Assembly (NCBI GenBank): GCA_964424505.1
Contig: CAYRIQ010000001.1
Coordinates: 1-64,000, forward strand
Origin: CAJBLF01 sp964424505
GTDB taxonomy: Bacteria > Patescibacteriota > Gracilibacteria > Absconditabacterales > Absconditicoccaceae
Direction of reading: 5' to 3'
DNA length: 64,000 bases
The position numbers and the translations under genes were made by a program. The notes under the pieces are model-generated. The model had not been told where the DNA came from and did not search any database. It saw only the letters and a list, made by a program, of their open reading frames with translations. Positions 32,101 through 43,218 of this stretch are shown here, in pieces (position 1 is the first letter of the stretch; every line of letters starts with the position of its first letter).

Positions 32101-33745
32101 TCATCCCTCATAATCATGTTTTATCAAATTTTGTATTTGAAGTTCCTATAAGGGCAATACAATTCCCATTAAAAATAAATCCAGTACTCGTGCCAGCTAG
32201 AGCTGATCTATATTCACCATCAGAAAGTATATATAGTGTGTGATCTTCAAATAGATAAGGAGACGTAAAATCTCCAGGAGCTAGTGTTTTTACTTGAAAT
32301 GCAGAAAGTGAACATCAATTGGTTTGCCAATTTTGAGTAAATATCGAGCCAGATCCAAAATAATGATTAACAAGTAATTGTTGTTCAGAGGATAAACTAG
32401 ATTCTGGTTCAGTAATATATTTTGTGGTAGTATAATCAGCTACATCTGTGCCATATGTTTCGAGAACATCGTCATTATACCAAACAGGAGCTACTTGTTT
32501 GCTAATATTCCCTCAAAAAATATATCTGATCGGGATTTGCGTATAATCAAATGATGATTGTATTCCTCTCAATATGCTTAGATTGACTCCACTCAATAAC
32601 CACTGTCCATTTCCATTTTGTGGATTAGTCACCCAGTCATAAGAAAATCATGTATATATTTCATTTAAAACTCCAGCTTCTCGATCAAGCAAAGACAAAG
32701 ATCAGGGAATAGCGCTCTGTGTTCATCAGGTAGCTATAGTATTGGCAAATAGTTGAAAATATCCATAAGATGAAACTCATCCACTATAGATAACAATTCA
32801 CTGATTATTATTGTAAATTTTTACATCATGAAAGTATCAAGATATTCATTCCGCGACAATTCATGCACTATTATTGTATGAAAGTGAGTTATGTATTGCT
32901 ATTTTTCATGATGGTAAACCTTCTGTTTTTAGATGCAATCATGTGGTATTATTAAATGTTTGTGTGTTATTTATTGTTATGTAGTTTGCATTATATGCAT
33001 CTATTCCGATAGCATTATTAAATGCTAAGGAATTATTAATATTGATATGTGAAGATTGGTCGCTGATGTTGATTCAGATATTATTTTTAAAAAAATATGA
33101 ATTATTTATAGCTAGACCTGTTGTATTTGATATATACATTCAATTATTCATATTGTTGTAACTTTTAATATTATTTAAGGAAATATTTTGTGCGTCTTGT
33201 AAAAATATACCACCAGGAATATTGTTTTTCCCATTAATAAGGATATTATCTAAGATAATATTGTTTTTGGATGTTACAATAATGTTTGATCATAAAACAT
33301 TAGTTTTTATGACAACATTGCCTTTTCCAAGAAGTGCTGAACAACTGTCCATACTGATAGGTGTAGTAAGTGTATAAGTTCAAGCATTGAGTATATATAT
33401 AGTATGTTCTGATAAAGATCATCAAGTATATCAAGAAGGAAGTGTGCGTATAGTGGTTGCTACACAACTTGTATCCCACAATCTTGTGTATGCAGTAGCT
33501 CACGGGGTTCCATCGCCAAATAAGGTATACATAATATTTTCATTAGTAGGATTTTGTTCCCAAAAATCATACGTAATAAATCCTCACCATTGCCAGTTTG
33601 CAGAAGTAATTGTCAAAATATTAGAAGCACCCCAAAGCATTCACAAAATCGATAATCCAAAAATACCAAACGCATGATGTATTTTTTTGTGAAAATAATC
33701 GAAAAGTCATTCTGGATGTTTAAGATGATGGAGTGGTGACTTCAT
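29138..33745 (-). CDS. Giant surface protein with parallel beta-helix repeats (1535 aa)
   Basis: Read with code 25, one frame runs from ATG 33745 (MKSPLHHLKHPEGLFDYFH) to TAA 29138. A hydrophobic segment (about residues 26-45) fits a signal peptide or anchor. Residues about 110-800 are two blocks of short Asn-rich repeats (INNTQTFNN..GI type) typical of parallel beta-helix adhesins or carbohydrate-active proteins. A bacterial Ig or Fn3-like module follows (SDNIPPTTPVITYPLSG). Near 1260-1330 is an acidic helical domain with two Cys. The end has three units starting HIAPNCKEY, HIAPNGKVY and YIAPNGKEY. The next gene upstream shares this C-terminus. The role is inferred: cell-surface attachment, perhaps to a host cell. 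Confidence 0.85.
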
Positions 33746-33797
33746 AACTAAATGTTAAGTGTTAAATACTAAGGTAGCTATAGGACATCGATAGGGT

Positions 33798-36491
33798 TTA
33801 TCGTTTGCTTGGATTGTTCTTGTTTATATGGGTCTTAAGTTCTGAAAGTGTAATATAGTAGCGTACTTTCAAAAGTTTATACGACATATATCATCTATCT
33901 GTTTTATATATTTTGTATTCTTTCCCATTTGGTGCAGCATAAACAATAGGAGTAAAACTATCATCAATACTATGTTTCCATATTTCTTTCGATGGATTTC
34001 TAAGGTCTATAAACCTTTTTATATTTGCTAGAGAATCAAAATATTTTGGACTAGTAAATTCTGTAGCAGAAAACCCACCATACTGCCCGATAAGATGATA
34101 TATTTTCCCATTTGGTGCAATATGTTTCATAGAATCTAATAGATCAGAAGTTCGGAAATTATTACTATACGTATTGATATGACAATCTCCTGGATTATAA
34201 TAATCAATATGCCTAATAAGTGATTCGCGATTTATAAAGTAATATCTATTACTCATTTCAGGAGCATAATATGCTTGTTGAGTAGTGTCATATCATATAC
34301 TGTATTCTTTACAACTTGGAGCAATATGATTGCTGGTATCAACGCCTTCATTATCAAAATCATCTGCTATAAGATCGAGTAGATAATTTAGAGTACAACT
34401 ATTATTAAGTTCTGTTTCATCTTCTACCATATTCTGAAATGTAGTAAGAAAATCAGCATATTTTGAGATATCATTGTTGTATTCATCTTTAAGCTCTTGA
34501 TAAATATCATCAATAATACTTTTTTCTGATGTACTGAGTGTACATGAACTTTTTTTTGTACTTACAGAAAATGTGCCTGTATGTCCAAGTATGCGAATTT
34601 CAGAAGTTACCGTAGTATCATAAGTATTACTTGAAATAAGTTCTATATATACAGTATCTGAGGGAGAAACTAAACCTGTTGTCCCATTGCCTCAAGAGTT
34701 ATTGTTGATGAAAAGCATTCATTTTGAAATAGAAATCAACGTAGGTCAAGTAAGTCCAAATATAATAATAGGATCAGATTTATATATTTTATTGAGGTCT
34801 ACATTTCTCAACCAAAGTGTAGGTGTAGCAAAGAGTATACCAGTCCCACCACTACAATATTGTGAAGAAGTAGTAAAACTAACCATGGTTCACGAAGAAG
34901 TATTTCATAGATAATCTATAGCTGATATCCTCATATAATGAGTTCATAACGGAAGTAGAGAAGTACTTAGTTGAATAGCTGTTGTTGTATTTGGTAAAGT
35001 TCCACTTAAAAGATTTCCCGTTACCATACCCGTATTATTATATATGTCATATCTATAATGGCTAAGTCAAGCACCACTATCACTAGCACCACTTCGAGTA
35101 ACAGTAAGAGGTAATGATGGACAAGTGAATATATTGTTAACTGGAGTTATAATGGATGGTAAAGTCGGTGGAGTAGTATCTACATATACTCTTTTGGTGG
35201 TTCAAGTATAGGTACAAGTCCCTGTTGTATAACGGTGAGAAAAATAATTCCATCCATTTGTAGTAAGCAAGGTAACAGGAGTAATTATTCATGTCGTTAT
35301 ATAATTGCCCGATAGTGGCTGTTGGATGAAATCACCAGAAATATAAAAATGTGTAGGGTTACTAGCCAATAATTGTAACATAGTTCCTGTTGTATTGGTA
35401 TAATAACCAAAAGAATTTGATATGACAGTATTGCCTGGTGATGAAGTAAACGTAATGTCTCCTTGAAAATTTGGGACACATCATGTCGATTGAGGAATGG
35501 TTCCTGTTTGTACAGTGCCAGTCGATCATACATGAAAAGGTATTTGTGAACCACATTGAGGACCTCTACCATCAGATCACAATACCGTACATGTTGCAAA
35601 ATAATCTCATGAAATTAAGGAATTACCTGTAGCTCGTAGTCCTCATACTGTTTGTTGAGATAGTAAAGGTGAAGTATCTCCGGAACGAATAATAGTAAGC
35701 AAATAGTTACTTGCATTTAGTCATTGACACAAAAATGTAATATTTTGTCATTGATCGATACGTAATGGAGATATTTCAAAATTTTGACACCAAGGAATAT
35801 TTACACTGAATTCAGCGATACCACCATTAGTATCAAATATAAATCATGAATGGACTTGTCAGGTAACGATTTGTAATGTATGTCCAAAACTAGCTCCACT
35901 GATAGTGTTTGTAGTAAAATTATATTGTACTCCAGCAATCATACGAAATGATTGATCTCATGAAATACTATGATCTATTTGACCATAAATATCATTAGTA
36001 TTTGGAGTATATCAGCTGACCCCTGTACAGTTTGTATAAAAACCTCACGTCATAGTTATATCAGTATATCCTCATCCATTGCCACGGAGTAAAGCAAGAT
36101 TCCCTGAATCCAAAGGCCAAATTCTTCGACCTCTTTGGTTATTGTAATAAATTCATTTCAAATGAGTGGAACAGCTTATAGCTTGTCCATTTATACTGAT
36201 AGGTTGAGACGGAGAAATTTGTTCTCATCCTTGCCAAAACAAAATTCCGACAAAATCATTTCCTCAAAATTTAAAATGTGCATTGGAATAATATCATGTG
36301 GTATTCAACCAAGGAAAGATTGTAGAAAGATCATTTTGAAAAGGAATAACCTCAGCATAAATAGATTTAAAAGTTGCGAAAAATACGACAAGAAATAAGA
36401 TCATTCACAAAAAAAGTTTAGCTAAGCGAGATATCTTGCGATTGCAAAGAAGAGATGTTTTGATCATAATATTGCGACAAGGAATAAACAT
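33798..36491 (-). CDS. Large secreted protein sharing the same C-terminal module (897 aa)
   Basis: The frame starts at ATG 36491 (MFIPCRNIMIKTSL). A signal peptide with a hydrophobic core (MILFLVVFFATF) ends at about SIYAE. The body is Thr/Ser/Gly-rich beta-type sequence with paired cysteines, including an Ig-like segment VDTTPPTLPSIITPVNN. From about residue 640 a helical domain with paired Cys (CTLSTSEKSIIDDIY) and then three repeats (HIAPSCKEY, HIAPNGKIY, YAAPNGKEY) match the C-terminus of the following 1535-aa protein almost unit by unit, including the closing YMSYKLLKVRY. The genes are 52 bp apart on one strand and probably form an operon. Function unknown; the shared end suggests a common export or anchoring route. 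Confidence 0.85.
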
Positions 36492-36591
36492 AGTTCTCTA
36501 AGTATACTCTCAGCATATAAATAATCAAAAAAACACCATCTTGATAGCACAATCAGATTGACAGACCAAAAAATGTATGTATAGTAAACAA

Positions 36592-37965
36592 TTAAAGAGG
36601 GAAAATGGTATTGAAAAATTTAGGAATATGGGTCTCTTGTGTATAAAGAGTAAAAAGTTTATTTTCTAATATAAGAATTGTTTCTGGGGAAATAGTAGGC
36701 AATATCTCCTGTTTGAAAAAATCAATAATTGGTGGCAATGGAGAGCTGTTTTTTATTTTTTGATAATAAAGGTACATGGCATAAGTAACTTCTTCATTGG
36801 TTCCTACACATTCAAAGGGTTTTATCCCAGAAACACCCAATAATTCTTTATAGAGCGGGAGTAAGGTATTATTTTCATATAATTCGTGATCAAAGATAGT
36901 TTTTGTCATATCATCACTGAGAAATGGTCTGAGTATAGTATAAACAAAAGCACATTTTGGACAAATACCACACCAGCGATTATGAGTGGTTTTGTTGTGT
37001 TCTATGACTTTAAAATTGTTGTTGCAACTGCTAAAAACACTAAAATATTGTGGATATTGAGCAAAAAGTTTGGCTATATAAATCTCATACATACCTCTTA
37101 ATAAACTAAAATATTTAATATCAGGGGAAATATATTTTTTGATATAATCAGAAAAATCTGACTCAAATTCAGCACTTTTGCTTCGTTGATGGTTGATGTC
37201 ATATTGTTTTCCTGTTTTTTCATCTGATAAGAGTATATTGCCTTCATTTGCACTTTTTTCATTGGACATAATGATATACGTATAATCATAGAGGTAGGCA
37301 GCAGTAGTAAGTACAAATGCAATAATTCAACTGATAGGTACATGTCCATTATAATATCATTGTTGATTCATAACGAAAAGTTGCGGATCAAAGGTTCTTT
37401 GTATTACTAGTCTTGGTGCTCATATACTATCACCAACCACACTATGAAGATAATAATCTTTGCCAAAGGTAGAAGTAAAAAAAGGTATTCCCATTTTTTT
37501 GATAAGTTCTACGCTTACTAAGCTATCTTTACCTCATCAGAGAGCAATCATAGGAACATTTCCTGATGATAAAAATATTTTTTGATGCTTTTTTTTAGCT
37601 CCATTTACAAAATGTAAGAGTCCATAAGGAGAAATACCATTTTTATAAAAAAACTCTCCAAGTCCCTGCATATAAAATTTTGTCCGAAATCTTTGCTGGT
37701 CTACGTCAAGTGACCCAGTTTCTACCACGAGATTTGTAGTAGGGTATACTTTATAATAGCTGATTCCAACTGCTAAAGAAAGATGAAAGAGGAGGGTATC
37801 CATTATTTCATCATCAATATTTGCTGTTTGGATAAACCCATGACAAGAAAAATCAATAATTTCTGTAAAATACGTTTCATGATCAAATGAATAAGAAAAA
37901 GTAGCTTGTAAAGTATTTTTATCAAAAGTATATCAGACAAAATAGAAAGTATCAAAAGATTTCAT
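36592..37965 (-). CDS. murL: MurL-type L-Glu to D-Glu epimerase of the UDP-MurNAc dipeptide
   Basis: MurL epimerises the terminal L-Glu of UDP-MurNAc-L-Ala-L-Glu to D-Glu, replacing the MurI route. The 457-aa protein (from ATG 37965, MKSFDTFYFVGYTFDK) has an ATP-pyrophosphatase-like GGGKDSLVSVELIKKMG (several Gly by TGA), MSNEKSANEGN, HQRSKSAEFE and the Cys pair WCGICPKCAFVY. The C-terminal part is helical. It is divergent from murD2, whose product supplies the L-Glu-containing substrate. The partnership, known from Xanthomonas and found in CPR, supports the call more than the sequence alone. Confidence 0.78.
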
Positions 37966-38098
37966 AGCATAAAAAAGGCAAATAAACTATCAAGTACCAT
38001 AGTCATTATTTGCAAAAAATCAAGTAATGCTGTTCTTTTCTTGCAATCTTTTAGCAAAAATATACACGTAAATGTATTCTATTTTATTTTTTCTATCT

Positions 38099-39445
38099 AT
38101 GAAAAACTTTGATCGATTTCACAACAAAAAAATAGCTATATTAGGCTATGGAAGAGAAGGAAAATCTACCTTACAGTTTCTTTTACATATTGGAGTTTTG
38201 CCTATCAATATAACAATTTTAGATTGAGCAAGCAATGCAGGGGATCTACAGGATTTTGGTGGTAAAAGTATATTTGGATCTACCTATCTCGATGATTTAT
38301 CCAAATTTGATAGTATTATAAAAACGCCAGGCATCTCACTATATCATCCCAAAATACTACCATATAAAGACAAAATAATGACACAAGCACAGATTTTTTT
38401 TGATTATTATCCATGAAAAATTATCGCTATTTCAGGTACTAAATGAAAATCTACTACATCGACTTTGACCTATGAGACACTCAAAAATGCTGGCAAAAAA
38501 GTAGAATTAATTGGAAATATAGGAAAACCTATGCTAGATTACCTTAATAGTAAGAATCTATCATCACAGGCAAGTGAATATGTAGTAGCTGAAATATCAA
38601 GTTATATGCTAGAAGATCTCCACAAAACCAATTATTTAAGTGTGTTGCTAAATATTTATGCAGATCATGGTGATTGGCATCAATGATTTGAAAATTATAA
38701 AGCTGCTAAGTTAAATATTTTACAAGGAAGCAAATATATGCTTCTCAGAGATGAAATATCACAACACTACAATATAGACGAAAAAAAAAATCCTGATCAA
38801 ATGCTTCATGTATTTTGATATCAATGAAAATATACCTATGCTCATGGAGATTTCTTCATCGATGGAAAAAAAATATTTGACGATCAAGGTATTCTTCTCA
38901 AATGAGAACACAATAGAATAAATATTTGTGCGGTACTTGGTATTTGTGATATAATGGGTATTGCACCTACGATACTCAAAAAAACATTAATAACTTTCAA
39001 ATGACTTCCCCATAGAATGGAATATCTATGAATATTTTGAAATATTCAATGGATAGACGATGCAATTTCTACAACTCCAGAAAGCACTATACAAGCTATC
39101 AAAACTTTTGGAAATGATATAGACACCATATTTTTAGGAGGAACCGATAGGGGATATGTGTTTGATACATTGATAGCAATTATCCGTAAATATAAGATCA
39201 GAAATATAGTACTTTTCCCAGATTCTGGTTCAAAAATTTTAGCTACATTACACCCATGAGCAACATCTAATATACGTATTTTTCAAACTTCTTCAATGAA
39301 AGAGGCCGTTACATTTGCTTATACATATACAAGGAGAGGAAAAATTTGTTTGCTTTCTACCGCATCTCCCAGTTATAGTATATGGAAAAACTTTGAGGAA
39401 AAAGGCAATTTTTTTAAACAATATATAGAGGAAATATCGAAGTAA
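38099..39445 (+). CDS. murD: UDP-MurNAc-L-Ala ligase MurD/MurD2
   Basis: ATP-dependent Mur ligase adding glutamate to UDP-MurNAc-L-Ala in the cytoplasm. 448 aa. N-terminal Rossmann domain (KIAILGYGREGKSTLQFL), central domain with P-loop ISGTKGKSTTSTL (Gly by TGA), VAEISSYMLED and the carbamylated-Lys region around ENYKAAKLNIL. The C-terminal domain has FKGLPHRMEYLG, DAISTTPEST and FLGGTDRG. Pairing with the divergent murL suggests that it is the MurD2 variant using L-Glu instead of D-Glu. That substrate assignment is inference. Confidence 0.85.
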
Positions 39446-39490
39446 ATCACAGTAGAGTTTCCAATATTTTATGTATTAATTGTTTTTCGT

Positions 39491-40138
39491 ATGAAATATA
39501 TAATGGGCATATTTATGGTATCTATAGTAATGATAAATGTGAGTTTTGCTCATCAGCCAAGACTAGTTTTTCAAGCCCCTACAGGAGAGATTATTCACAT
39601 AGAAAATCCAGAAATATCACAAGCATTTTACGGGATATTGTCAGGACAGGAAGATAACTACCAAATAGTATCTGATACGGGATTTTTATTGTATGTTAGT
39701 CTTGTTGTGCCTGATATTTCATGAAGTATGACAGATTTTACGATAGATATCAATCAAGGTGATAGTCCATTAATCCCAAGGCTTGATGGAAAGTATTTTT
39801 CACGATCATGATTTTTTGAAAAATTTGCTTGAGATACATATCTTCAGTGACCAACACGAGAAAAACTTGTAGCTCCTGGTATATATACCATTAAAATTTC
39901 CAATCCCGAAAAAAAAGGGAAATATTCACTCGCTATAGGCAAAAAAGAAAGCTTTCCTTTCAATGAAATTATTCATACATACAAAGTTTTACCAGAACTC
40001 AAAATAGTGTTTTTTGAAAAACCATGGTACACAATTTTTCTAAATTATGTATGATGATTTTTTATAGCTATATTGCTTGTCATTGTAGTAATAATCTGGT
40101 GAATTATACACCGAATACAGCATAAAAAACAGAGATAA
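39491..40138 (+). CDS. Hypothetical secreted, C-terminally membrane-anchored protein
   Basis: 215 aa. N-terminal signal peptide (MGIFMVSIVMINVSFAH), an extracellular beta-rich domain (about 20-165) with an APGIYTIKISNPEKKGKYSLAIG segment like pre-peptidase C-terminal or jelly-roll domains, then a transmembrane helix near the end (GGFFIAILLVIVVIIWGI) and a basic cytoplasmic tail. It follows murD2 by 45 bp and may be co-transcribed. I do not recognise the family. Confidence 0.7.
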
Positions 40139-40204
40139 AAGGAAGATTTCTATTGATTTTTATGAAGAAAAATATATAAACAAAAAAACAAAAACAAACT
40201 ACAT

Positions 40205-40498
40205 ATGAGCGAAATTACCAACCACCAAAAAAATCCAAAACTCATAGAAATTCTTGATCATGAGTTGCTACAGAAACTATTATCTGCAATAGATAATGAT
40301 ACAAAAGTAACATTATCTGTTGTTCCAAAGGTGAGATACACAATATCTCACAATGAAAAAGACATATTTATGTTTGAAGTTTCCAAATGTGGAAATCAAA
40401 AACATAATGCAATCTCTGTGATTAGAGATTTGCTCAATGAAGGTACAACCAAAACTTGGACTAGAAAGGTGGTTGAACAAAAAATTATCTTTGAATAA
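40205..40498 (+). CDS. Hypothetical protein, 97 aa
   Basis: Unrecognised soluble protein starting MSEITNHQKNPKLIEIL, with no TGA, signal or membrane segment. It has a helical N-terminus (HELLQKLLSAIDND) and then beta-type segments. A terminator hairpin begins 10 bp after the stop, so it ends a transcription unit that starts upstream. Confidence 0.6.
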   Translation: MSEITNHQKNPKLIEILDHELLQKLLSAIDNDTKVTLSVVPKVRYTISHNEKDIFMFEVSKCGNQKHNAISVIRDLLNEGTTKTWTRKVVEQKIIFE

Positions 40499-40507
40499 AT
40501 AGTATGT

Positions 40508-40539
40508 AAAAAAGAGTTATAGATTTCTATGGCTCTTTT
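40508..40539 (+). terminator. Rho-independent terminator
   Basis: AAAAAGAG..ATAGA pairs with TCTAT..CTCTTTT with a small internal mismatch, ending in T-rich sequence just after the 97-aa gene. Confidence 0.7.
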
Positions 40540-40602
40540 CATTTTGATTTAAAAAACAAAATTATTATACTTTCCATCGTGGTTTTATTTTTATCTTTAG
40601 CT

Positions 40603-42099
40603 ATGTGGTATACTAAAAAAATATTTTTCTGATTGATGATGGTGATTGTTTGACGAACGTGTACTGCTTCAGCACAACAATATTTTACACTTCAAGATTT
40701 TTTACAATCATATTTCAATGTAGTACTGCAAGATCAAACAATTCCTGATTCATATACATACATTGATGTAAAATACAAAAACAGTACAAATACTCATTTT
40801 GCTACCTTACTTCAAAAAGTTATTTATTTATGATATTTCCCAAATATCCCTACATATTTACCACTTAAATCATATATAACACAGCGTCAAGTAGCTGATA
40901 TCATCAAGAGTAATATCCACAAAGAGATTGCCTATCAAGATGATGGATATGTATCTTCTCAGCGACTGGTAAGTGTATTATCTCAAGTACAAGAGTGTAT
41001 GCAACAAAAGAAACAAAATATTTCACAATGAAATTCTCAAGCACTTAATTATAACTTATTAGAAAGTGTATATAGTATATTACATGAAGACTATATTGAT
41101 AAAAATAGTATTGATTCACAAGAGCTGTTATATGGCGCTACGCAGTGATTAGTCAAAAGTCTCAATGATGAACATACAGTATTTATGCCTCCTCCACAAG
41201 CTACAAATTTTACTGATGAGATGCAATGAAATTTTGAAGGTATAGGTGCATATATTGAGAGTAAACAACAAGGAATTATACATATTGTAGCTCCTATACA
41301 AGGATCGCCAGCAGATCTTGCATGATTGTTGCCTGGTGATCAGATTCTCATGGTAGATGAGCATAAAGTAACTAAAGATACTCAAGTAAATCAAGTGATA
41401 GATCGGATAAAGTGACCACGTGGTACATTAGTTATTATAAAATATTTGAGGAACAAAAAAGAATATAATGTTTCTATACAAAGAGATACTGTTGTCATCA
41501 AAAATATAGAATCAAAAGTATACACATGAGGAACGTGTTATATCAATATTCGTATGTTTGATTTTTGAGTATATCAAGATTTTTCTTCTACTATCGATAG
41601 TATCTGACATTCGTCTACTTGTAATACATATATATTTGATGTAAGAAACAATCCTGGTGGTAGTTTAGATGAAGTTCAACAAATGTTAAATTATATTGTG
41701 CCCACAAAAAGTCCATCAATAATAATCAAAGGAAATGATTATAATGAGACATTGTTTTCTCAAGATATTCCTGGCAAAAAAATAACCGAAACCAATAGTA
41801 TTATACTTACCAATAAAGGTTCTGCATCAGCATCAGAAATTTTTGCTGGAGTCGCAAAGGAATATGGAAATCATGTCAAAATAATAGGAGAACCAACATT
41901 TGGTAAATGATCAGTGCAAACTATGGTAGAATATTCTGATGGATCAGTGCTAAAATATACGATAGCAAAATGGTATACAGGAAAATATCAAAAAAACATA
42001 GATAAAATCTGACTTTTCCCTGATATTACTATATACGATGACGTCAATACTTCTGCTGATGAACAACTTGATTATGCACGTTCATATATCTTTAAATAA
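40603..42099 (+). CDS. C-terminal processing protease (peptidase S41, Ctp family)
   Basis: Exported serine protease of the Ctp/tail-specific family, 498 aa. The signal peptide (IFFGLMMVIVGRTCTASAQQ) is followed by about 120 residues of unassigned N-terminal region. Then come the typical N-terminal helix (LLESVYSILHEDYID), a PDZ domain (FEGIGAYIES, APIQGSPADLAGLLPGDQIL, about 225-320) and the protease domain. Catalytic Ser407 lies in NKGSASASEI and Lys435 in TFGKGSVQ. VRNNPGGSLDE is the usual oxyanion region. Substrates are unknown; relatives trim C-termini of envelope proteins. Confidence 0.93.
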
Positions 42100-42177
42100 T
42101 TATAAATTGCAAAATATAGTGAATACCATATAGTATAAAATATGCGAATATATTTACTTATTAATTACCTTATATAT

Positions 42178-42684
42178 ATGACAGAGACCGCACTAGTGCT
42201 TATAGATTTTCAGTCAGAGTGGAGTAACCCAGCAAGTGAATATTATGTTGCTGATATGCAAGAAATTGTAGCAAAAACCAATTATCTTATTGATTATTGT
42301 AGGACAAGATGATATAAAATTATATGGACAAAACACAGAGAAATAGATTCATTAGATGATTTTTGACCAGACACGGAAATTATTTCTGAGCTTAAAAAAG
42401 AGGACACAGATACAATTATCATAAAAAATAAAATAAGTCCTTTTTACAATACATCCTTAGAAAAGGAATTGGATGGAATCAAAAATGTAATAGTTTGTGG
42501 TATCTTGACCAATTTATGTGTGAGAAGCTTTATCCAAGATGCTTATGATAGGGATTTTATTATCACCGTGATCAAAGATTGTTGTGTTGCCCATACTCCA
42601 GAAATTCAAGAATTCACATTGTATGATCTAGCTCAAACGAGAGAAGAAATAGATTTTACTACATTTAAAGAATTTGTAGAATAG
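42178..42684 (+). CDS. Isochorismatase-family cysteine hydrolase
   Basis: 168 aa with the isochorismatase/nicotinamidase fold. The triad is visible: Asp in LVLIDFQ (residue 10), Lys in IIKNKISPFYNT and Cys114 in CGILTNLCVRS, preceded by the cis-peptide loop. Family members hydrolyse nicotinamide, isochorismate or carbamoyl compounds. The zinc-binding D-H-H set of true nicotinamidases is not obvious here, so substrate is left open. It lies 78 bp after the Ctp protease and points toward nrdR. Confidence 0.82.
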
Positions 42685-42711
42685 GTTATAAAAGATAAAT
42701 ATCGTCTACTC

Positions 42712-43146
42712 TTAGTCTATAAAATGTTTAAAATCTTTGAGATTATCAAATGACTTATAAACAGAAGCAAATCTTACATATGCAACAGGATCAATTTTTT
42801 TGAGTGCTCTCAATACATCATCACCAATCTCTTTTGATGTGATTTCATTTTTATCGATAGACCATTCTGCTTCTAGATTATTAATAAGATTTTCAATATT
42901 TTCTTTATCTATTTCTCTTTTTGCAAACGCCAACAAAAGTGCTTTTTTGAGCTTTTGTCTATCATATATTTCTTTGCTACTGTCTTTTTTGATAACAACC
43001 AATTCAGTAAATCCCTTTCTCTCAAAAGTGGTAAATCTATGCTCACAATATTCACATTCTCTTCTTCTTCTGATACTTTGGCCATCTTCGATCACCCTTG
43101 AATCAATAACTTTAGTTTCCATACTCTGACATTTTGGGCATTTCAT
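42712..43146 (-). CDS. nrdR: Transcriptional repressor NrdR
   Basis: NrdR represses ribonucleotide reductase genes in response to dATP. ATG 43146 gives MKCPKCQSMETKVIDSR; a start 33 bp upstream would add a non-family tail. The zinc ribbon is complete (CPKC, then CEYCEHRF) with SIRRRREC between. The ATP-cone domain follows (VVIKKDSSKEIYDRQKLKKA, and PVAYVRFASVYKSF at the end). 144 aa. No ribonucleotide reductase gene is in this window. Confidence 0.95.
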   Translation of the reverse strand: MKCPKCQSMETKVIDSRVIEDGQSIRRRRECEYCEHRFTTFERKGFTELVVIKKDSSKEIYDRQKLKKALLLAFAKREIDKENIENLINNLEAEWSIDKNEITSKEIGDDVLRALKKIDPVAYVRFASVYKSFDNLKDFKHFID

Positions 43147-43218
43147 AACTTTATATATAATGATATAAACAGTGGACAACCAACAATGTATAATTAGTTA
43201 AATAATTTTTAGTTAGTC

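Noticed and set aside
31500..33300. Repetitive stretch considered as CRISPR or tandem DNA repeat
   Set aside because: Repeat units are short, degenerate and coding: they give Asn-rich beta-helix turns on the minus strand. There is no constant repeat with unique spacers.
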